A DNA stretch of 32,574 nt from Magnaporthiopsis rhizophila (GCA_003049465.1 PYSS01000216.1:1-32574); one strand, 5' to 3'; positions 19,201-31,555 are shown, counted from the stretch's first letter. Numbers and translations are program-made. Notes: generated by a model from the letters alone, not told the origin.

Positions 19201-22200
19201 TGGCTGGTCAGGACAACACCACGGGTGTCGCGCGCGTCGACGTGCAGTCTGGCATACAAGTCCAACGTCTGGGACGTTGTCTTCGTTCTACGCGAGAACG
19301 GAATGTGCCGAACGGTGCGGCCGACGAGACCTCCCAGTCGGGCCTGGGTGATCTGCGCCGTGGCCATGAGCAGCGCCTTGGGCACGATCAGACGCGCAAG
19401 GGCTTCCCCATCGGCAAGGGCTGCCACGACCATGGGGACAATGACCGAAGTCTTGCCCTTGCCCATATTCATCTGCAGAACGCTGTTCTGTCCCGAGGCC
19501 GGCGCGATGATGGCCCGGGCGACGTCGACTTGATCCGGCCGGATGAGCAGGTCGCCGTCGATCTCGAGCAGGAGCCAGTCGGTGTACTCATTGGGCGACC
19601 AGGATAGGTGCCCTGGGTTGCTAAGCTCATCATCGAGCGCGCGAGCGTTGTCCTGCTGGATCGCGCGTCGTATGCGCCTGAGTCGCTGTAGTCCCGTCAA
19701 CTCGAGCCCGTATTGCACAAGTGCTTTTTTCATGGCCGGATCGCAGCTGTTGGTGTGCAAGCATGACGACGACCGCAGAAGCGTGAACACAACGTCTCTG
19801 GTGCAGGGCCACAAGGCTCCCAGCCGAAGCCAGACGGAGCGAGCATCGTCGGCAGCAAGGGCGGCGTCAATTCCTCCCAGATAACCCGCCATCACAGCAC
19901 GGCTCTCCTCGATGCGCAAATCAACGTCTGCGATGTCTGGTGCTTTGAGCTGCTGGCCGGGAGTGCTAGGCGCCTGGCCCACGCCGGCCTCGAGAGCCTC
20001 CAAGCTTTGGAGGAGATCATTACCGTAGCGTTGGCGCAGCTTGTCGCTGGTGGCCGTGAAGCGGTCTAAGATTTGGCGGAGTTCTATGGTTCCGGCGCGG
20101 GGGGTTCCGGCTGCGCCCCGGAGAGCTTCCCGGGCACGTTGACCGAAGTTGCATAACGCCGCGGCCCAATGTACAGGGCGCGCTGTGGTTTTTGTATGGG
20201 AGGTCAGCGTTGTGTTTTGGTCAACATGTCGGACCAGTGGAGCTGGGGCGGTGCTTGGAAACGCGGGCCCTCGCTTGCCAAGCACGAGATCTCGAGCCGA
20301 GGAAGGAACGACGCCGTGGTGGGATGGGTTCCTGTTCTTTTCGATCGTCCAATTGGCCAGCCTGGCAGCATCGCGGGGACCTTTGTGTGCGTCAAGCACC
20401 TTCTGTGCGTGATTGGCAAAGTCACAAAGCGCGTCGTTGTCACGCCTCCGCTCCCAATCTGTGGCCAACTTCTCGAGTGCGAGGTCACAGTCGAGCACTT
20501 CTTCGGCCAAGCCAGCCGCCGAAAGCTCCCAAGCCGGCGCGGGCCATTGTACTAGCAACCGCGCGCAAAACTGTGCCATTTCCTGTTTGCACAGAGCGTT
20601 GTGCTCCTCCTCGGTGCGGCCGGCCGCGTCGACCATTCCGAGCCCACCCTTTCGGCTTCTGAAGCATGTCCAAGCAGAGCATGCGGATATGGTCAACTGC
20701 TGGAGCTCCCGAGGAGAAGGCCGGCCTCGGGAGCGGAATTCAAGGAAGTAGTCGCGCTCCGGCGGCTTCAGCTGTTTCAGCTGATCAATGCAGGCAAATG
20801 CCGCGAGCGAGTGGACGACGTCCATGTCGACCGGACCAAACGCCAGGAGCCCGAGTCGAAAGATCACCGAGGCCTGCTGCCTCTCAATATCGACTGCCTG
20901 GCAGAGCTGCACAAGACGTCCCCATTTCTCCTGGATGGGACCTTCGGTCTGGTCAATGAGTGGCGATGTGACAGGACCCGCCGAGATAACCTCCGAAAGT
21001 GGCTGGAACCCTCTGATCAGTGTGCTCTGATCCCAAGACTCGAGCATCGCCACCAGCCTGTTGCTCATGTGTAGCCCTGCACACCGTCGGATGATGAGGC
21101 GGGCTGCTTCAAACACCTTGGCTGCCCTACGCGTCATGGAGCGGTCCCGAGACGCGTACGGGACTAAGTCATCTCGACCAGCATTGCCACCACTGGCCCT
21201 GCTCGTGTCAAGAGACGGGCGTTCGTACAGACGCCGCTGCAGCTCGCCACGAAGGTCCAGGTGCTCTGCTAGGCGAGACAGGCGCAACTCTTTCGCGGTC
21301 TGTACAGTGGCAAAGTCCGCGAGACGGTTGGACTTCTCGATGATGTCGCGAAGCAAGGCCCGGTAGCCATCGTGCTGGATTGTCGTGGTTAGTTCTTCGC
21401 TCCACGTCACCCTCTGCAAACGCTTCAGGTCTGGCGGATAGTATTCCCTGTCCGGAAGCAGCCTCGAAAAGCTCTCAAGAAGCGGTTCCAGAGAAGGGTT
21501 GATGGGTGTCCACGGCTGGGCGGTGCCCGAGGCTAAGATTGCGAACGCTTCCTCCGTCCCGGTTCGCCCTGTCAGCGGATCGGGGAGACAGAAGGACGTC
21601 AGACCGTGGCAGAGTGCCTTGACGAACAGTAGCCTTGGTTCCGGAGCACACGTCAGTCGTCCCAGCACAGGATCAATCCCGAACCGGCCGTATTCTTTGG
21701 AGTCGAGCATGCGCACTTCGACATGCATCCCGTTTCTCCGCCAGCGAAGACCGCCCAGCGGCAAGAGGATGCTTCGCTCTCGGGTGGCAATGTCTCGCAC
21801 TACGATCTTGCTCGCCAGCCCGTACCACGTCCCGGCGTCTTGGTCCGGGTCAATCTCGACCCCGAGCCGCCAGCACTGGAGACGGCCGTCTTGGTTGACG
21901 CGAAAGGAAAGGTCCAGCCGCCGCATGTCCACTGTAAGTTTCCCTGTGGCAGGCTGGTACACTGTCAGCCTGTCGGGCCGCTCAAAGCACGACAAGATGC
22001 GATTGATCGAGCCAAAAACTTCCGATTGGGGGTCGACCACGGTTACGTTGGCGCGATATGCCCGTCGTCCAGGAACATCGAGCGTCCAGTCACGGGTCCT
22101 CTTGTACCAGACCTCCGGTCCCCGTCGGATCTCGAGACAGCCACTGTCCAGGTTGAGCCAGTGTGTGCACCCTTCCACGAGCTCCAAGGGGAGGTCAAAG

Positions 22201-25200
22201 GCGGAGTTCGGGCCGGCCTCGCCGGTGAAGATACGGCGGGGTACGAACTGGAAGTGCCCATGCTTCGATACTGACTGAATAATGACGTTTTTCTGGTGGT
22301 CGAGCCCGAAATGCACATCCTGGTCGCAAACGCGGGCTGCCAGTCGGTGCGTCATTCTGGGCATCCCCGACGGAAACGTCAGGAGGTTCTGATTGCCAAA
22401 TATGGCCTTAACATCCTCGCTATTGCGAATCTCGCTGGGCAGTTTCCCACGAGCCTTCCCGTTGACCAGCAGGTGGCCCTCGATGAAGTTGCAATGAACG
22501 GCCTGACAGGAGCCGAAAGCGGTACCACTTCTATTGGCTTCCCGCACTACCGTGCAGCCGACAGCCCAACGATCGTGCGATGGGAGGATCCTCCACGAGG
22601 AAATGAGGTGGTCCACGGACGCAGCGTCGCCCGTGGCTACTGGCCTTCCTGACCAGCTGGCATCGACGCCCCTGCCGACAGCGGTAGGATGGGCCACGAC
22701 GGATCGTCGCAGAAGAGGTGCGAGCCGGTATGCAGCCTTGGCATCACGCATGAGCGCATGCTTTTCCATGGGAAGGAGCTGATCAATGTCGACCCTAATA
22801 CTCTCCTGCAGGGCCACAGACGCCTGGATCCAGAGCGCCAGCTGCTTTGGTTCCAACGTGTAGTCTTGGTCGGCCGCCCGGTTGGCATATACGTCAAATG
22901 TGCGCCGGCATAGGAGGCCTGCCCACAGACAATATCCCGAAGCCCGCTGTGCTGCGTCCGCGTCTGTGGTTTTGCGGACTAGCTCACCGAGTTGGACGGT
23001 CCAGTTAATGAGAGCGCTCCTCGCCGTCTGGAGAAGCGCCTGCGCACGCTGGCGTCCTGTATCGTCCGGGGCCAGCTGATAGATGCGCAGGCCTAAGGCG
23101 ACGAGCAGCCCCATGCAATGGTGCTCCCTCCAGTTCGTCAGGATACTCTGAATGCGCTTCTCGACGCACTCTGAGAACCTCTGGACAAATCCGGGCTCCC
23201 GGAAGCACACGTGCACCATCCGCAAGACATCGTCTCCCAGCCGCGGGCCAGCCTGGACGGCCAACTGGGACAGCAGCTTTGTTGTCTCCTCGCTGCTGAA
23301 GTTGAGGCTTGACGACCCGAGCTGGACCAGTATCTGGGCCCAGCGGCGAGTGATGCCGGACAGCAGTTCCTGGTGCGCAGCAAACTCGTGGCTCGACGAG
23401 TCGGGTGGGCACTCGCTTTTGTTTGCCTGGACCTCGTAGGATGAAGGCCCGTCGATACGTGGTGGCGGGTGACATACTGCCGGCAACACTGTCGAACGGA
23501 GTGCTCTGGGGACGTTAACCCCACAGAGGTGCTGTAGCGTCAACTTCTCGGCCAGATCCTTGACCCAAATCTCGGCATCTTGGTCGTACAGCTCGAACTT
23601 AGCGCCAAGGGGAAGAATCACATCCTCCACGGCCACTTTCCCGGACGAGAACTTGTAGTGCGTGTCTGTGAAGCACTTGATAGGAGATGCAAGCGTAAGC
23701 TTTTGTTTCCGGCGACTCGAATGTTGCCAAAGCGGCGTCTCTGACAGCATCTTCCGCGGCTCTTCGCACATCCCCGGCCGACTAGGGTGTGTAAGCGTGG
23801 TGAGGATTCGCCATGTCGTGTCCCGGTAAATGGCGAGATGGGCCGGGATAACCAGTTCGAACAGCACAGTCGAGCGGGCCGGCTCACGGTCGGGGAGATG
23901 CTCCTCAAACACTTGGATTTTCAGGCGCTTCCGAATCCGCCCGTGCCAGCACCTCTTGCATCCTCGAACGTCTCGCCGCCCATCGACATACGAGCACCGG
24001 CAGGTGCCAGTGGAGAACCCCGAGGTATGCACATCGTATTCACGGCACAGGTTGGCCCACTCGAGCTCCTTTGCTTGCTTTCGAGCATCGGAGACAGCCT
24101 GGACGTGGACACCATGGGCCTGCGCTGCAGCCGATCGCGAAACATAGCGAACCGCAAGGGATTCCATATCGACAACTTCCTGAAAGATGCTGCCGAGCCG
24201 AGCTTTCGAATGTCGACTGTGCAGGTAGGTCTGCATCTCCTGCAGGCGGTGCATATCGCACATATCGGGCAGCTGAAGGGCGTCTAACATCTCGGGCTTG
24301 AATACAGGAGCATAGTCCTCAAGCAATGGGCGTGCCATAATGGCAACCTTGTCGAGCTGGATCCACCGGTAAAAGACCGCCAACGCCCTGGAGCTCTGAT
24401 GAACTGGATCCCCATCATACAAGGCACCCGTACTTGAGAATAGTCCGTCGATCAGCTCAGCAAGGTGCCCGCACTGCGCCTCGATGCTCAGATGCGACAT
24501 CCTCGGCGCTTCCTGGCAGCTCTCGATGGCGGCAAGATGGAAAGCCTTGTCCGTAAAGTCCCGAGATCGCTGGATAGCGGTGTCGAGAGGGCGAGGAAGC
24601 TCGAGCGACGGGGGAGCGACTCGGGGTGGGACCCGACGGACCAGCAAACCGTCCATGTGCGGCCCGCTGTTGGGAAGAGACAGGTGGAGAGCGCCCTCGT
24701 TGGCGTGTTTAGGGAGCCGCGGAGTGACAAGCGTCGTCTTGTGTTTGAAATGCTCCCAAGCCTTCTCGACCTGACTGGTAGCACCTTTGACGGCGCTTTG
24801 GGCACGATTCCGGATTGAGTCAAAGTGAGCCCTGCAGTTCTCCACGCTCGACGGCCGCAACTGCTTCAAGTCCATCTCCAGCTTAGCCATACGCCGGCAC
24901 AGCTTGCCCCGGAGGGTGATGACCAGGTCAGGCGGAAGCGCGCTGGCCGAGTGCTTCAGGAGCTGGGCAAACAAGACGGCCATGAGGCACTTGTATGCGA
25001 ATCGGCCGTCGGCCTCGCCGAGGACCAAGGCCAGCTGGCGCCTTGCCGCGACGCGGAGGACAAGCCAAAATGGCAGTCGTCGCCAAGGCCCGTTGGAGTC
25101 GTGCAAGTTCACGTCGTCTCGGACGTGCTTCCATAGCGGCGACGGCTGCCTAGCCTCGCCGACGGCCTCGAAGATCGACATGAGCATCTCTGTGACGAGG

Positions 25201-25887
25201 GCGGGGTCGGATGTATCGCGGTCCTCGGCGAGCAGGCGGTCGGCCTTGGTCGCCTGGGCCTTGAGGGTGCGGAGCGACTCCATGCTGGCCTGCTCGAAGA
25301 AGCCGGCCAGGCACTGCTGGAAGCAGGGCTCGTGGAACTCGGCGGAGGCGAGGCGGCAGGAACGCCCCGGGAAGGACCACTCGAGGGCTCGCGGGGCCGC
25401 GAGGACGGCTGCGGTTGTTGGCGAGGCCTCGAAGGCCTCGATCACAATGTCTTCTTTGCCGTTGCTGGTGATTACACTGGCGCATCAACATCCATCCAAA
25501 CAGAGGGAAGATGCTAGTGTTCGACCCGGGAAGCCGTCTAGGTGACGGCAAACTTTACCTGTTCCTTTCGGCCCAGAAGAGAAGGGCGGCATTCTGAGTC
25601 TCGAGGTGGAGCACAAGCATCTGGCCGGGCTTGAGTTGCCGAAAACGCTCTAGCAGGACGGCCCGGTCGAGGCCACCCGACCGATGTAGCACGTAACAGG
25701 CGTCGAGCGAAGCCTGGAGCGCCCCAAACGCAGCAGACCAGGCGGGTTGCGCGTGCAAGGACGCCGTAAAGCAGCTGTTAGTCATCCGAGCGAGCACATC
25801 GTACGATACCTGTGCTTCGTTCGCGTCCGGTTCCCCGGGCACCTTGGGAGGAAGGACGAGGTGGTTGAAGACGGCTCGCAGAGCCAT
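16231..25887 (-). CDS. DUF6606/DUF3638/DUF3645 giant protein, three exons (3163 aa)
   Basis: CDS complement(join(16231..16755,16827..25464,25559..25887)); the exons total 9492 nt. The start ATG at 25887 (CACACCATGG) gives MALRAVFNHLVLPPKVPG, the family's typical N-terminus (DUF6606). Intron 1 (25558-25465, GTAAAG...CACCAG) joins AERNS to NGKEDIVIEAFEASP. Intron 2 (16826-16756, GTAAGT, branch CTGAC, acceptor CCCAG) joins DNFL to RPVDWILWSP. The core holds MNMGKGKTSVIVPMV (P-loop, about residues 2108-2122), LDECDF (Walker B-like, about 2238-2243), the DUF3645 block VPFEAKGTPSEHAEFGHPD (about 2410-2430) and FDEAHTRGVDLKLP (about 2694). The C-terminus contains HTPMGYICMGR. The motifs suggest an ATP-dependent, helicase- or translocase-like core. 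Databases sometimes label such proteins as ubiquitin hydrolases, but I see no basis for that here. The 8.6-kb exon is free of stops. Confidence 0.93.
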
Positions 25888-27849
25888 GGTGTGTTTGGCT
25901 GCTACAGCTTGCCGAGACTCGGCGGGTGTTGCGTCCGCCCGCCCCGGGCAAGGTTTACAAGGAATAGGTAAAGAAAGTGAGTGGCGAAAAGCGTGATACA
26001 AGACGAATGGAGTATCGGAGGGAAGGTAGGAAATTTGGACAGGCGATGAAGAGTGGGAGTGGTGCGTCTGGGATTTTGGGAGCAACGACGTAAAACAAAG
26101 GGAAAGAGAAGAAAGCAAATAAATGGAAACTTGTGGCAGATGCCCTTTTTTCATGCAGTAAAGCAGGGCGCCCGGGAGCAGGACGGGAGTTAGGCCTTCG
26201 TGAGGACGGATTGAGAGCAAAGTGAGCACACACAAACGAGCGTCGACGGAAAGCTGCAGAGTTCTTGTGATGGCCCGTTGGCCGTTTTTCAGACCAGGCA
26301 CCCAGCCCGAAAACAAGGCTAGCAGTTGTTCAGTCCCGAGAATGAGGTTTTACTGGATGAATTAGGTGGTGGGCCCATCAAAGCCTCGTGCCAACGGACG
26401 TTTGTAGAACCGGACGCGCAGGCCAATCATACTCACGGGGGGGTGACGCGGACTGCCACCCGGCTCACGTCCGTTGGACGCCAGCCCCCGCTGAACCTGC
26501 TTGGCGGCGGGGTTAGCCGTGCGGCTCACTCTGTTGGTCGCCGGGCCCTGGACCTAGTTGGCGTCGGGGCTAATTAGCCGAGATGGGAGAGGGTGACTGT
26601 GCATGGCCCGCTATTGCCCGAGGGGTAAGCATCAACAACGGCAAACGGGTCACAATTTGTTGGCCAACGCAGCCGTCAAGAGGAGAATCTGGAACAGCTA
26701 ATTCCACCATCATTGGCCGTAAGAGAGCCAAGCGGAGACAACAAACGGCTGTCAGCCCAACCCAGGCAGCTTTGCGTTTAGTGTGGGACCGGGAAGCCGA
26801 ATTGGCCAGTGCTGCGAGAGGCGCCGTTTGTGGGCAAAATGATGCAAACAATAAAACCATTGTGCGGGAGGCCTCAGGGTGGCTTGGTGCTAGGCATGTC
26901 GTATCTCGATTCCTGGAGCAAACCAGCCAGGAAGGCCATCTCTCCAGACCACCGCCTTCTCCTGTGGGCGGCTGGGGATTACTAATCCATGGCCGAGATA
27001 CTTTGGCCAGCTAGTTATCTGCCTAGATATGTGAAAGAGGCCTTTGCGACACAATGCTGTGCCGATTGCTTATGAGGCGGTTGTATCAAATGTCGTACCC
27101 CGCGTGGCATTGTGGTGGAAAGGAGGAATGCTGGTGCTTTTGGCTGCAGAGCCCCCTCATTGCGGGCACGGCGGGCTGTCGGTTTCGTTCTTTGGCAGCA
27201 TCTCACAAGGCGCAGCGTGGCTGCATCTCCAACAATGGAATTACCTCACCGTTTGCAAATTGTCAGCCCGCCCTTGCGCCACAATGGCCCAGCACGTTGC
27301 CCAACTAAGGCACTAGGGCGGATAAACAGTAGTCGGAAAGCATGATCCAGAAAGACGGGCGGGGCGGACGGGGTGGAGGGCCCTGCTTTGTGCGCAGGAC
27401 GCGAAGGGTTCATGCACTCTCGACCCCGAAGCTACGTGATGGAGGGGACCGTTGGGCCGCAATACGGGTGCCAGTTTGCCTCACATGTCAAAAGGTTCCG
27501 GACCAGCAGCAAATCGTATGTCTTCTGGGGCTGACCATGCAGCCGCAGGGCACACACACCATCCACCTAGGGCGCGAGAATCCTGATTTCTTTATGGAAT
27601 AAAAGGGCACCGACGAATCGACTCACGCATTGCATCGGGAGAGCTCGCCAGGCTAACAGCCAACGCTATCATTGCCGCCTGGGCTGACCATACCGGTTCG
27701 AGAGTCCACTTTTCCTGTCCCCTTCTCGCGATGGTTCGCCAGCGCCCGGCAAGCACATCCGGGCGCCAGCGGTGACCCACCATGCACAATATATCTAAGC
27801 CGTATTTCCAACAGGGCCAGCCTGCAGCACCCATCCGTCCAAACCAAAG
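25888..27849. promoter_or_regulatory. 2-kb divergent intergenic region
   Basis: It lies between the start of the giant minus-strand gene and the plus-strand MYND gene, and must hold both promoters. For the minus gene there is a CT-rich coding-strand block at about 26094-26125 (TTTGCTTTCTTCTCTTTCCC on the minus strand). For the plus gene there are TATA-like words at 27598-27604 (AATAAAA) and 27789-27794 (ATATAT). An imperfect 60-bp tandem repeat lies at 26461-26580. No additional gene could be supported. Confidence 0.45.
26461..26580 (+). repeat. imperfect 60-bp tandem duplication
   Basis: Two adjacent segments (about 26461-26519 and 26522-26580) share the frame CGGCTCAC...TGTTGG...CGCC...GGACC/GAACCT...TTGGCG...GGGG...TTAGCCG with roughly three quarters identity by eye. 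The region is GC-rich and lies between divergent promoters. Confidence 0.5.
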
Positions 27850-27972
27850 ATGCAGGCCTTGCGGCGGCTTGTGTGGAATTTGACGTTCTCTGCCAAACTG
27901 GCGACGTCTCAAATCTTCGCTTGGCTGCTGCCGGCTTTCTTTCTCTTTCTTTGTTCCGCGGTCAAGGCACAG

Positions 27973-30514
27973 ATGTCAGCTATCCCAACAGAGACGGGCG
28001 ATTTGCCCACTCTCCATCCTGCCCATTTTGCCTGCGCAAACAAGGGATGCAAAAGGGCCAAGGATGGCGATCTGTCCACCAACAAAGCCGTCATGGCCTG
28101 CACCCGCTGCGGTCTCGTCGCTGTAAGCTCGTCGTCGTGATCATTAGCGACCTCCTATGCTTCGAAATGCACAACTGACCAAGTTATTCCCTTGCACCAG
28201 TACTGCTGCAAAGAATGCAAGGAACATGATGCCAAGGAGCACAAGAAGGACTGCGAGTCCGAAGTACTCAAGGTGACCTGGAAGCCCATTTGGATTCGGC
28301 AGCGCCGACAGCCCGCCTTCGTTTCCGAGGACGGCAGCCCAACGATGTTCGGCACCTTCAAGTACCTCTGGGGCAACGCTCCGGCTATCGATATTGTCAA
28401 ACTGAGGGAGAATGAGGGAGTCGACTTCAAAGGAGACCTGTGCCTGCTCTTTCCTGGTATGCCTGCTACACCGACCCACGCTCCGACTGTCCTTTTCTTC
28501 CCCCCCAAATGCGGTGTGCTTGTGGCGCCTTGGAACCGCATGCAGGAGCTGACCCTAAGCTCTTCCAACTTCAACTTCTGGAGACCTGCGCAATGTTATG
28601 GTATCGATTGGCTGGCTGCCACAGACGTACAAGAACGAAGTTTCGGCCGTCCTTAATGACAAGGAATTCGACGTAGTCGCCCGCAACGTCGTATTGCTTC
28701 TCATCTTCACCACCGTCCAGGACGCTGATACAGCCGCCGACTGTGCCTTACACGTCTTCTACTCGTCGTTCCTGGATAGATCCCACATGGAAATACTCGC
28801 CACTATGGTCCGGCCTCTTATCCGGGAGGTGTGCGACAAGACTGCGGGCAAAGACCAGGAGTCCCTGCTTGCGAAGACCTGGACACTCAATGCAACAAGG
28901 GGACAAAGTCGGCTTGGTGAGGTCACTGTATTATAATAAACTTCTCATGGCCTCAAGGAGATGCTTCAGGAAGCAGAATCTCCTCGAGGGACCCTTCGAA
29001 GTGGCACCCCTTATATAGGCCACTGGGTGGCCCGTGCTCAGCAGGGTTAGGTACGTATCTATGGAGGGGTTGGGCGCCTAGCCTTATTCCATCTGCGAGG
29101 GTCTTGTGTCCAGCTGAACCGCCCCAATCGCCTGGCGCCCTGATGTCCGTTGGTACTGGGGGAGCTGCGCCGGCGTGGCGATCCCCGTGTGACACTCAAG
29201 GACGGTCTAAGCCTTCGCGTGGTGCTGTCTAGGCGCCAGTGGCTCGGGCTCCTCGCCATGACCGAGGCGCCGAAGAAGCTCAAACTGGCAAAGGCCAAGG
29301 CGATCCGTGACAAGATTGTCAACGCCCGTGAGGATCATCGGGATCGCCATTTCTTTGTCAGCTTCCTCACATTCGCATGGGTTCGCTTCGGTTCTATCAA
29401 GATGGCATGCTCCTCCCGTTCGGAGCTTCCAGGGCCGGGTTCACCATTCCCAACCCGTAAGTCCCTAGTACGTTTCCCCATGTTCCCAGCAAAAGGTTGG
29501 GTTAACTCCGTGACTGACTCCGTCTCCATATAAATTAGTACCTTTTTCCATAACAAGGATGTCTGGCCCATGATGGACTCTGCGGACCCTTTTGCCGGTT
29601 GGTCCCTTCCCAGCGTCCTCGACTCACAGAAAGGCCCGGCCAAGCAGGATGCGTACGGCGCCCTCTACGAGTACGTCTTTGATCGCGGCCGCGAATTCCA
29701 TGGCCAGCTCGCCTCCAGAAATGTGTCCTTCGAGCTCTACTGCACAGATGCACGTCTTCTGAAGAGCATGATTCCCAACAAGAAATTCGATCGCATCGAG
29801 GTACGTCTCATGTAAGCCCAGCCACCACCCCGACACTGACCCACCAGTAACAGGCTTCCAACATCTGCGACGCAGGTTATATGGGCATTGAAAGCACTCT
29901 CGACACTCTTGGTCCGATGCTCAAGGACTCCCTTGTCAACGAAAAAGCCACCATCGTGACCCTCTTCGTCAACGCGGTGCCGGAGATGGCCGCGTCTCTT
30001 CCTCCCGCTTTGAAAATACAGGAGGCTCGCGAGCTGTGCGAGAAGGTGGCTCCCTACCTCGAGAAGCCAACCCTGGCGGATCCACGGGCGTCTATGATGT
30101 CCATGGCATCCATGGAGGACGCGATCATGGCATTCACCATCCGATCCATTGTCGCAAGCGACATGGCGAGGGACGTGGACATGTTCTTCGAGCTGTAAGC
30201 TTATCTCCACATATAATGCACACGTCCTGTCTACCTGCCCTCCGCGGTCAAGGGTGATCCAACTGACAGCAGCAACGAAACCCTCAAGCTACACGAAACA
30301 ACTCCGCTTCGACAATGTCGGCATAACGCGGGGCGTGGAAATGAAGGAGAAGAACACGATCGTGGAGAAGTGGCCGATGCGTTTCAGTTTTAACGGCCCG
30401 ACATCTAAGGGCAAAAAGGACTTCGCCCTGGCGCTTTCGGCGCATCAAGTTGGTTACCAGCGCTACGTTGAGTGCAAGGCCATCCGGATGCCCGTCGTGG
30501 CGGAGTGCCTTTGA
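27973..30514 (+). pseudogene. MYND zinc-finger / DUF4470 protein gene, split by a solo LTR
   Basis: Exon 1 from ATG 27973 encodes the first half of a MYND finger (FACANKGCKRA...ACTRCG). Intron 1 is 28123-28200 (GTAAGC, CTGAC, CACCAG). Exon 2 completes the finger (YCCKECKEHDAKEHKKDC) and starts DUF4470 (WGNAPAIDIVKLRENEG). Intron 2 starts at 28457 (GTATGC); its acceptor is uncertain (28559, keeping SGDLRN, or 28583). Exon 3 (QTYKNEVSAVLNDKEFDVVARN...) reaches KTWTL, where the LTR (28891-29194) is inserted. The frame resumes LKDGLSLRVVLSRRQW, has a frameshift near 29352, and continues MLLPFGASRAGFTIPNP. Later introns are 29457-29538, 29801-29853 and 30195-30288, the last giving FFEL to YTKQLRFDNVG; stop TGA 30512-30514. 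MYND fingers bind proteins and are nuclear or cytosolic. An in-frame ATG at 27850 would add a hydrophobic N-terminus but lies in a CT-rich, leader-like region. Confidence 0.85.
28891..29194. mobile_element. solo LTR inserted in the MYND/DUF4470 gene
   Basis: The 304-bp element begins TGCAACAAGGGGA and ends TCCCCGTGTGACA. The ends are TG...CA, and 10 of the 13 terminal bases pair as inverted repeats. It is flanked by the 5-bp direct repeat CTCAA (28886-28890 and 29195-29199), a typical LTR-retrotransposon target duplication. Inside are AATAAA (28935-28940) and TATATA (29012-29017), as expected for an LTR promoter/terminator. No internal retrotransposon sequence is present, so it is a solo LTR left by recombination between two LTRs. 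Removing it with one CTCAA restores the host frame (KTWTLKDGLSLR). The identical GACA just before each CTCAA extends the apparent duplication to 9 bp, so a DNA-transposon MITE with a 9-bp duplication remains a weaker alternative. Confidence 0.8.
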
Positions 30515-31555
30515 GAAAGAGCATGAGCCGCCAACATCACCGTTGACAACCATCGGCAGCTCTGATGGCAGTTCGTGCACCACCTCCGGCAGCCACTCTG
30601 GGTGGAAGCTATGCGCTGTGAGAGCGACGAGAGGGCTCCTCCGGAGCAAAGGGTAAAACCGGTGCGCGGGCTTTCATAGCCATCGGTGCGCTTTTCGGCG
30701 AGCAGCATTCTTTTATGCACGATCTCGAGGTATTCTTTTGTGTCGTATTCTGGAATTACGACGGGCCAGATAAAAGCAGAGTCATTCCGGGTAGGAGAAG
30801 GAGGATTGAATGAACATCAAGAGAAGGAGGATGGAAATGAACACTCGTGGGGCAGTGAGCGCAGCGAACGGACAGCGTTGGACCCCGACGGGAGGAGGGG
30901 TAGGGAGCTGGGCGACCGAGGGAGTGCAACGACCATGAGCGAAGCGAATTTGAGCGGAGCGAAGGTGTTCGACGAGAGGAGTGCACTGGGTGCAGCCCTT
31001 GGGGCTTGACGACTGAAGGGAGGAAGTGTGGCGAATGCAATGAGGCTTGGTCAAAAGGAATCGAGGGGTGAAGTGGTCTTTGCCCCCCCTGTAATTTGTA
31101 TAGCTTTTGACCACAGACCACAGACCAGAATGAAATGGAGGTGCCTGTGTAGGGTCAAGATAAGATAGTCGATAAGGACGATAAGGAAGGATGACTGAGA
31201 GGCCAGGAAATGGAGCAGGCGGAGCAAGTGGAATGAGTCACCGATCCATAAGGAAATGGAATGGATCCACAACGGAGGTGTATTTAAGTAGCACGCATTC
31301 CCGAGAGGGTGGCAGATTTGGGGTTCTGCATTCTTTCCCACATTCATTCAGAATCGGCTTGGAAAGCATTGACGGAATTTGCTGGTGAGCAGTACAGGAT
31401 GGAGTCTAGGTATATGCAAGGGTGTGGTCCTGCATTACTGAGTGTGCAAAGGTATCTTGCTGAGCCGGAAGAATCTGGTAGGCTTACTCTTCCCTCAGGT
31501 GATCAGGCTACTCTGTATAGGGGGGCCTATTATATCGCAGATTAGTGTTTGTGGC
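30515..31555. other. gene-free stretch between the MYND locus and the orphan ORF
   Basis: No domain-bearing frame was found. The segment around 30855-30970 contains the recurring words GAGCGCAGCGAACG, GAGCGAAGCGAATT and GAGCGGAGCGAAGG, an interspersed short repeat of unknown meaning. An open frame at 31309-31545 has no ATG start; it could be an upstream exon of the orphan gene, but no convincing splice joins them. Confidence 0.4.

Noticed and set aside
19194..19607. Plus-strand frames inside the giant gene (several of 100-260 codons)
   Set aside because: All lie antisense to a well-supported coding exon with conserved motifs and are shadows of its codon bias.
28882..29199. Insertion read as a hAT- or Mutator-type MITE with a 9-bp GACACTCAA duplication
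   Set aside because: With that partition the ends do not pair as inverted repeats. With a 5-bp CTCAA duplication the ends become TG...CA and pair at 10 of 13 positions, which fits an LTR better.
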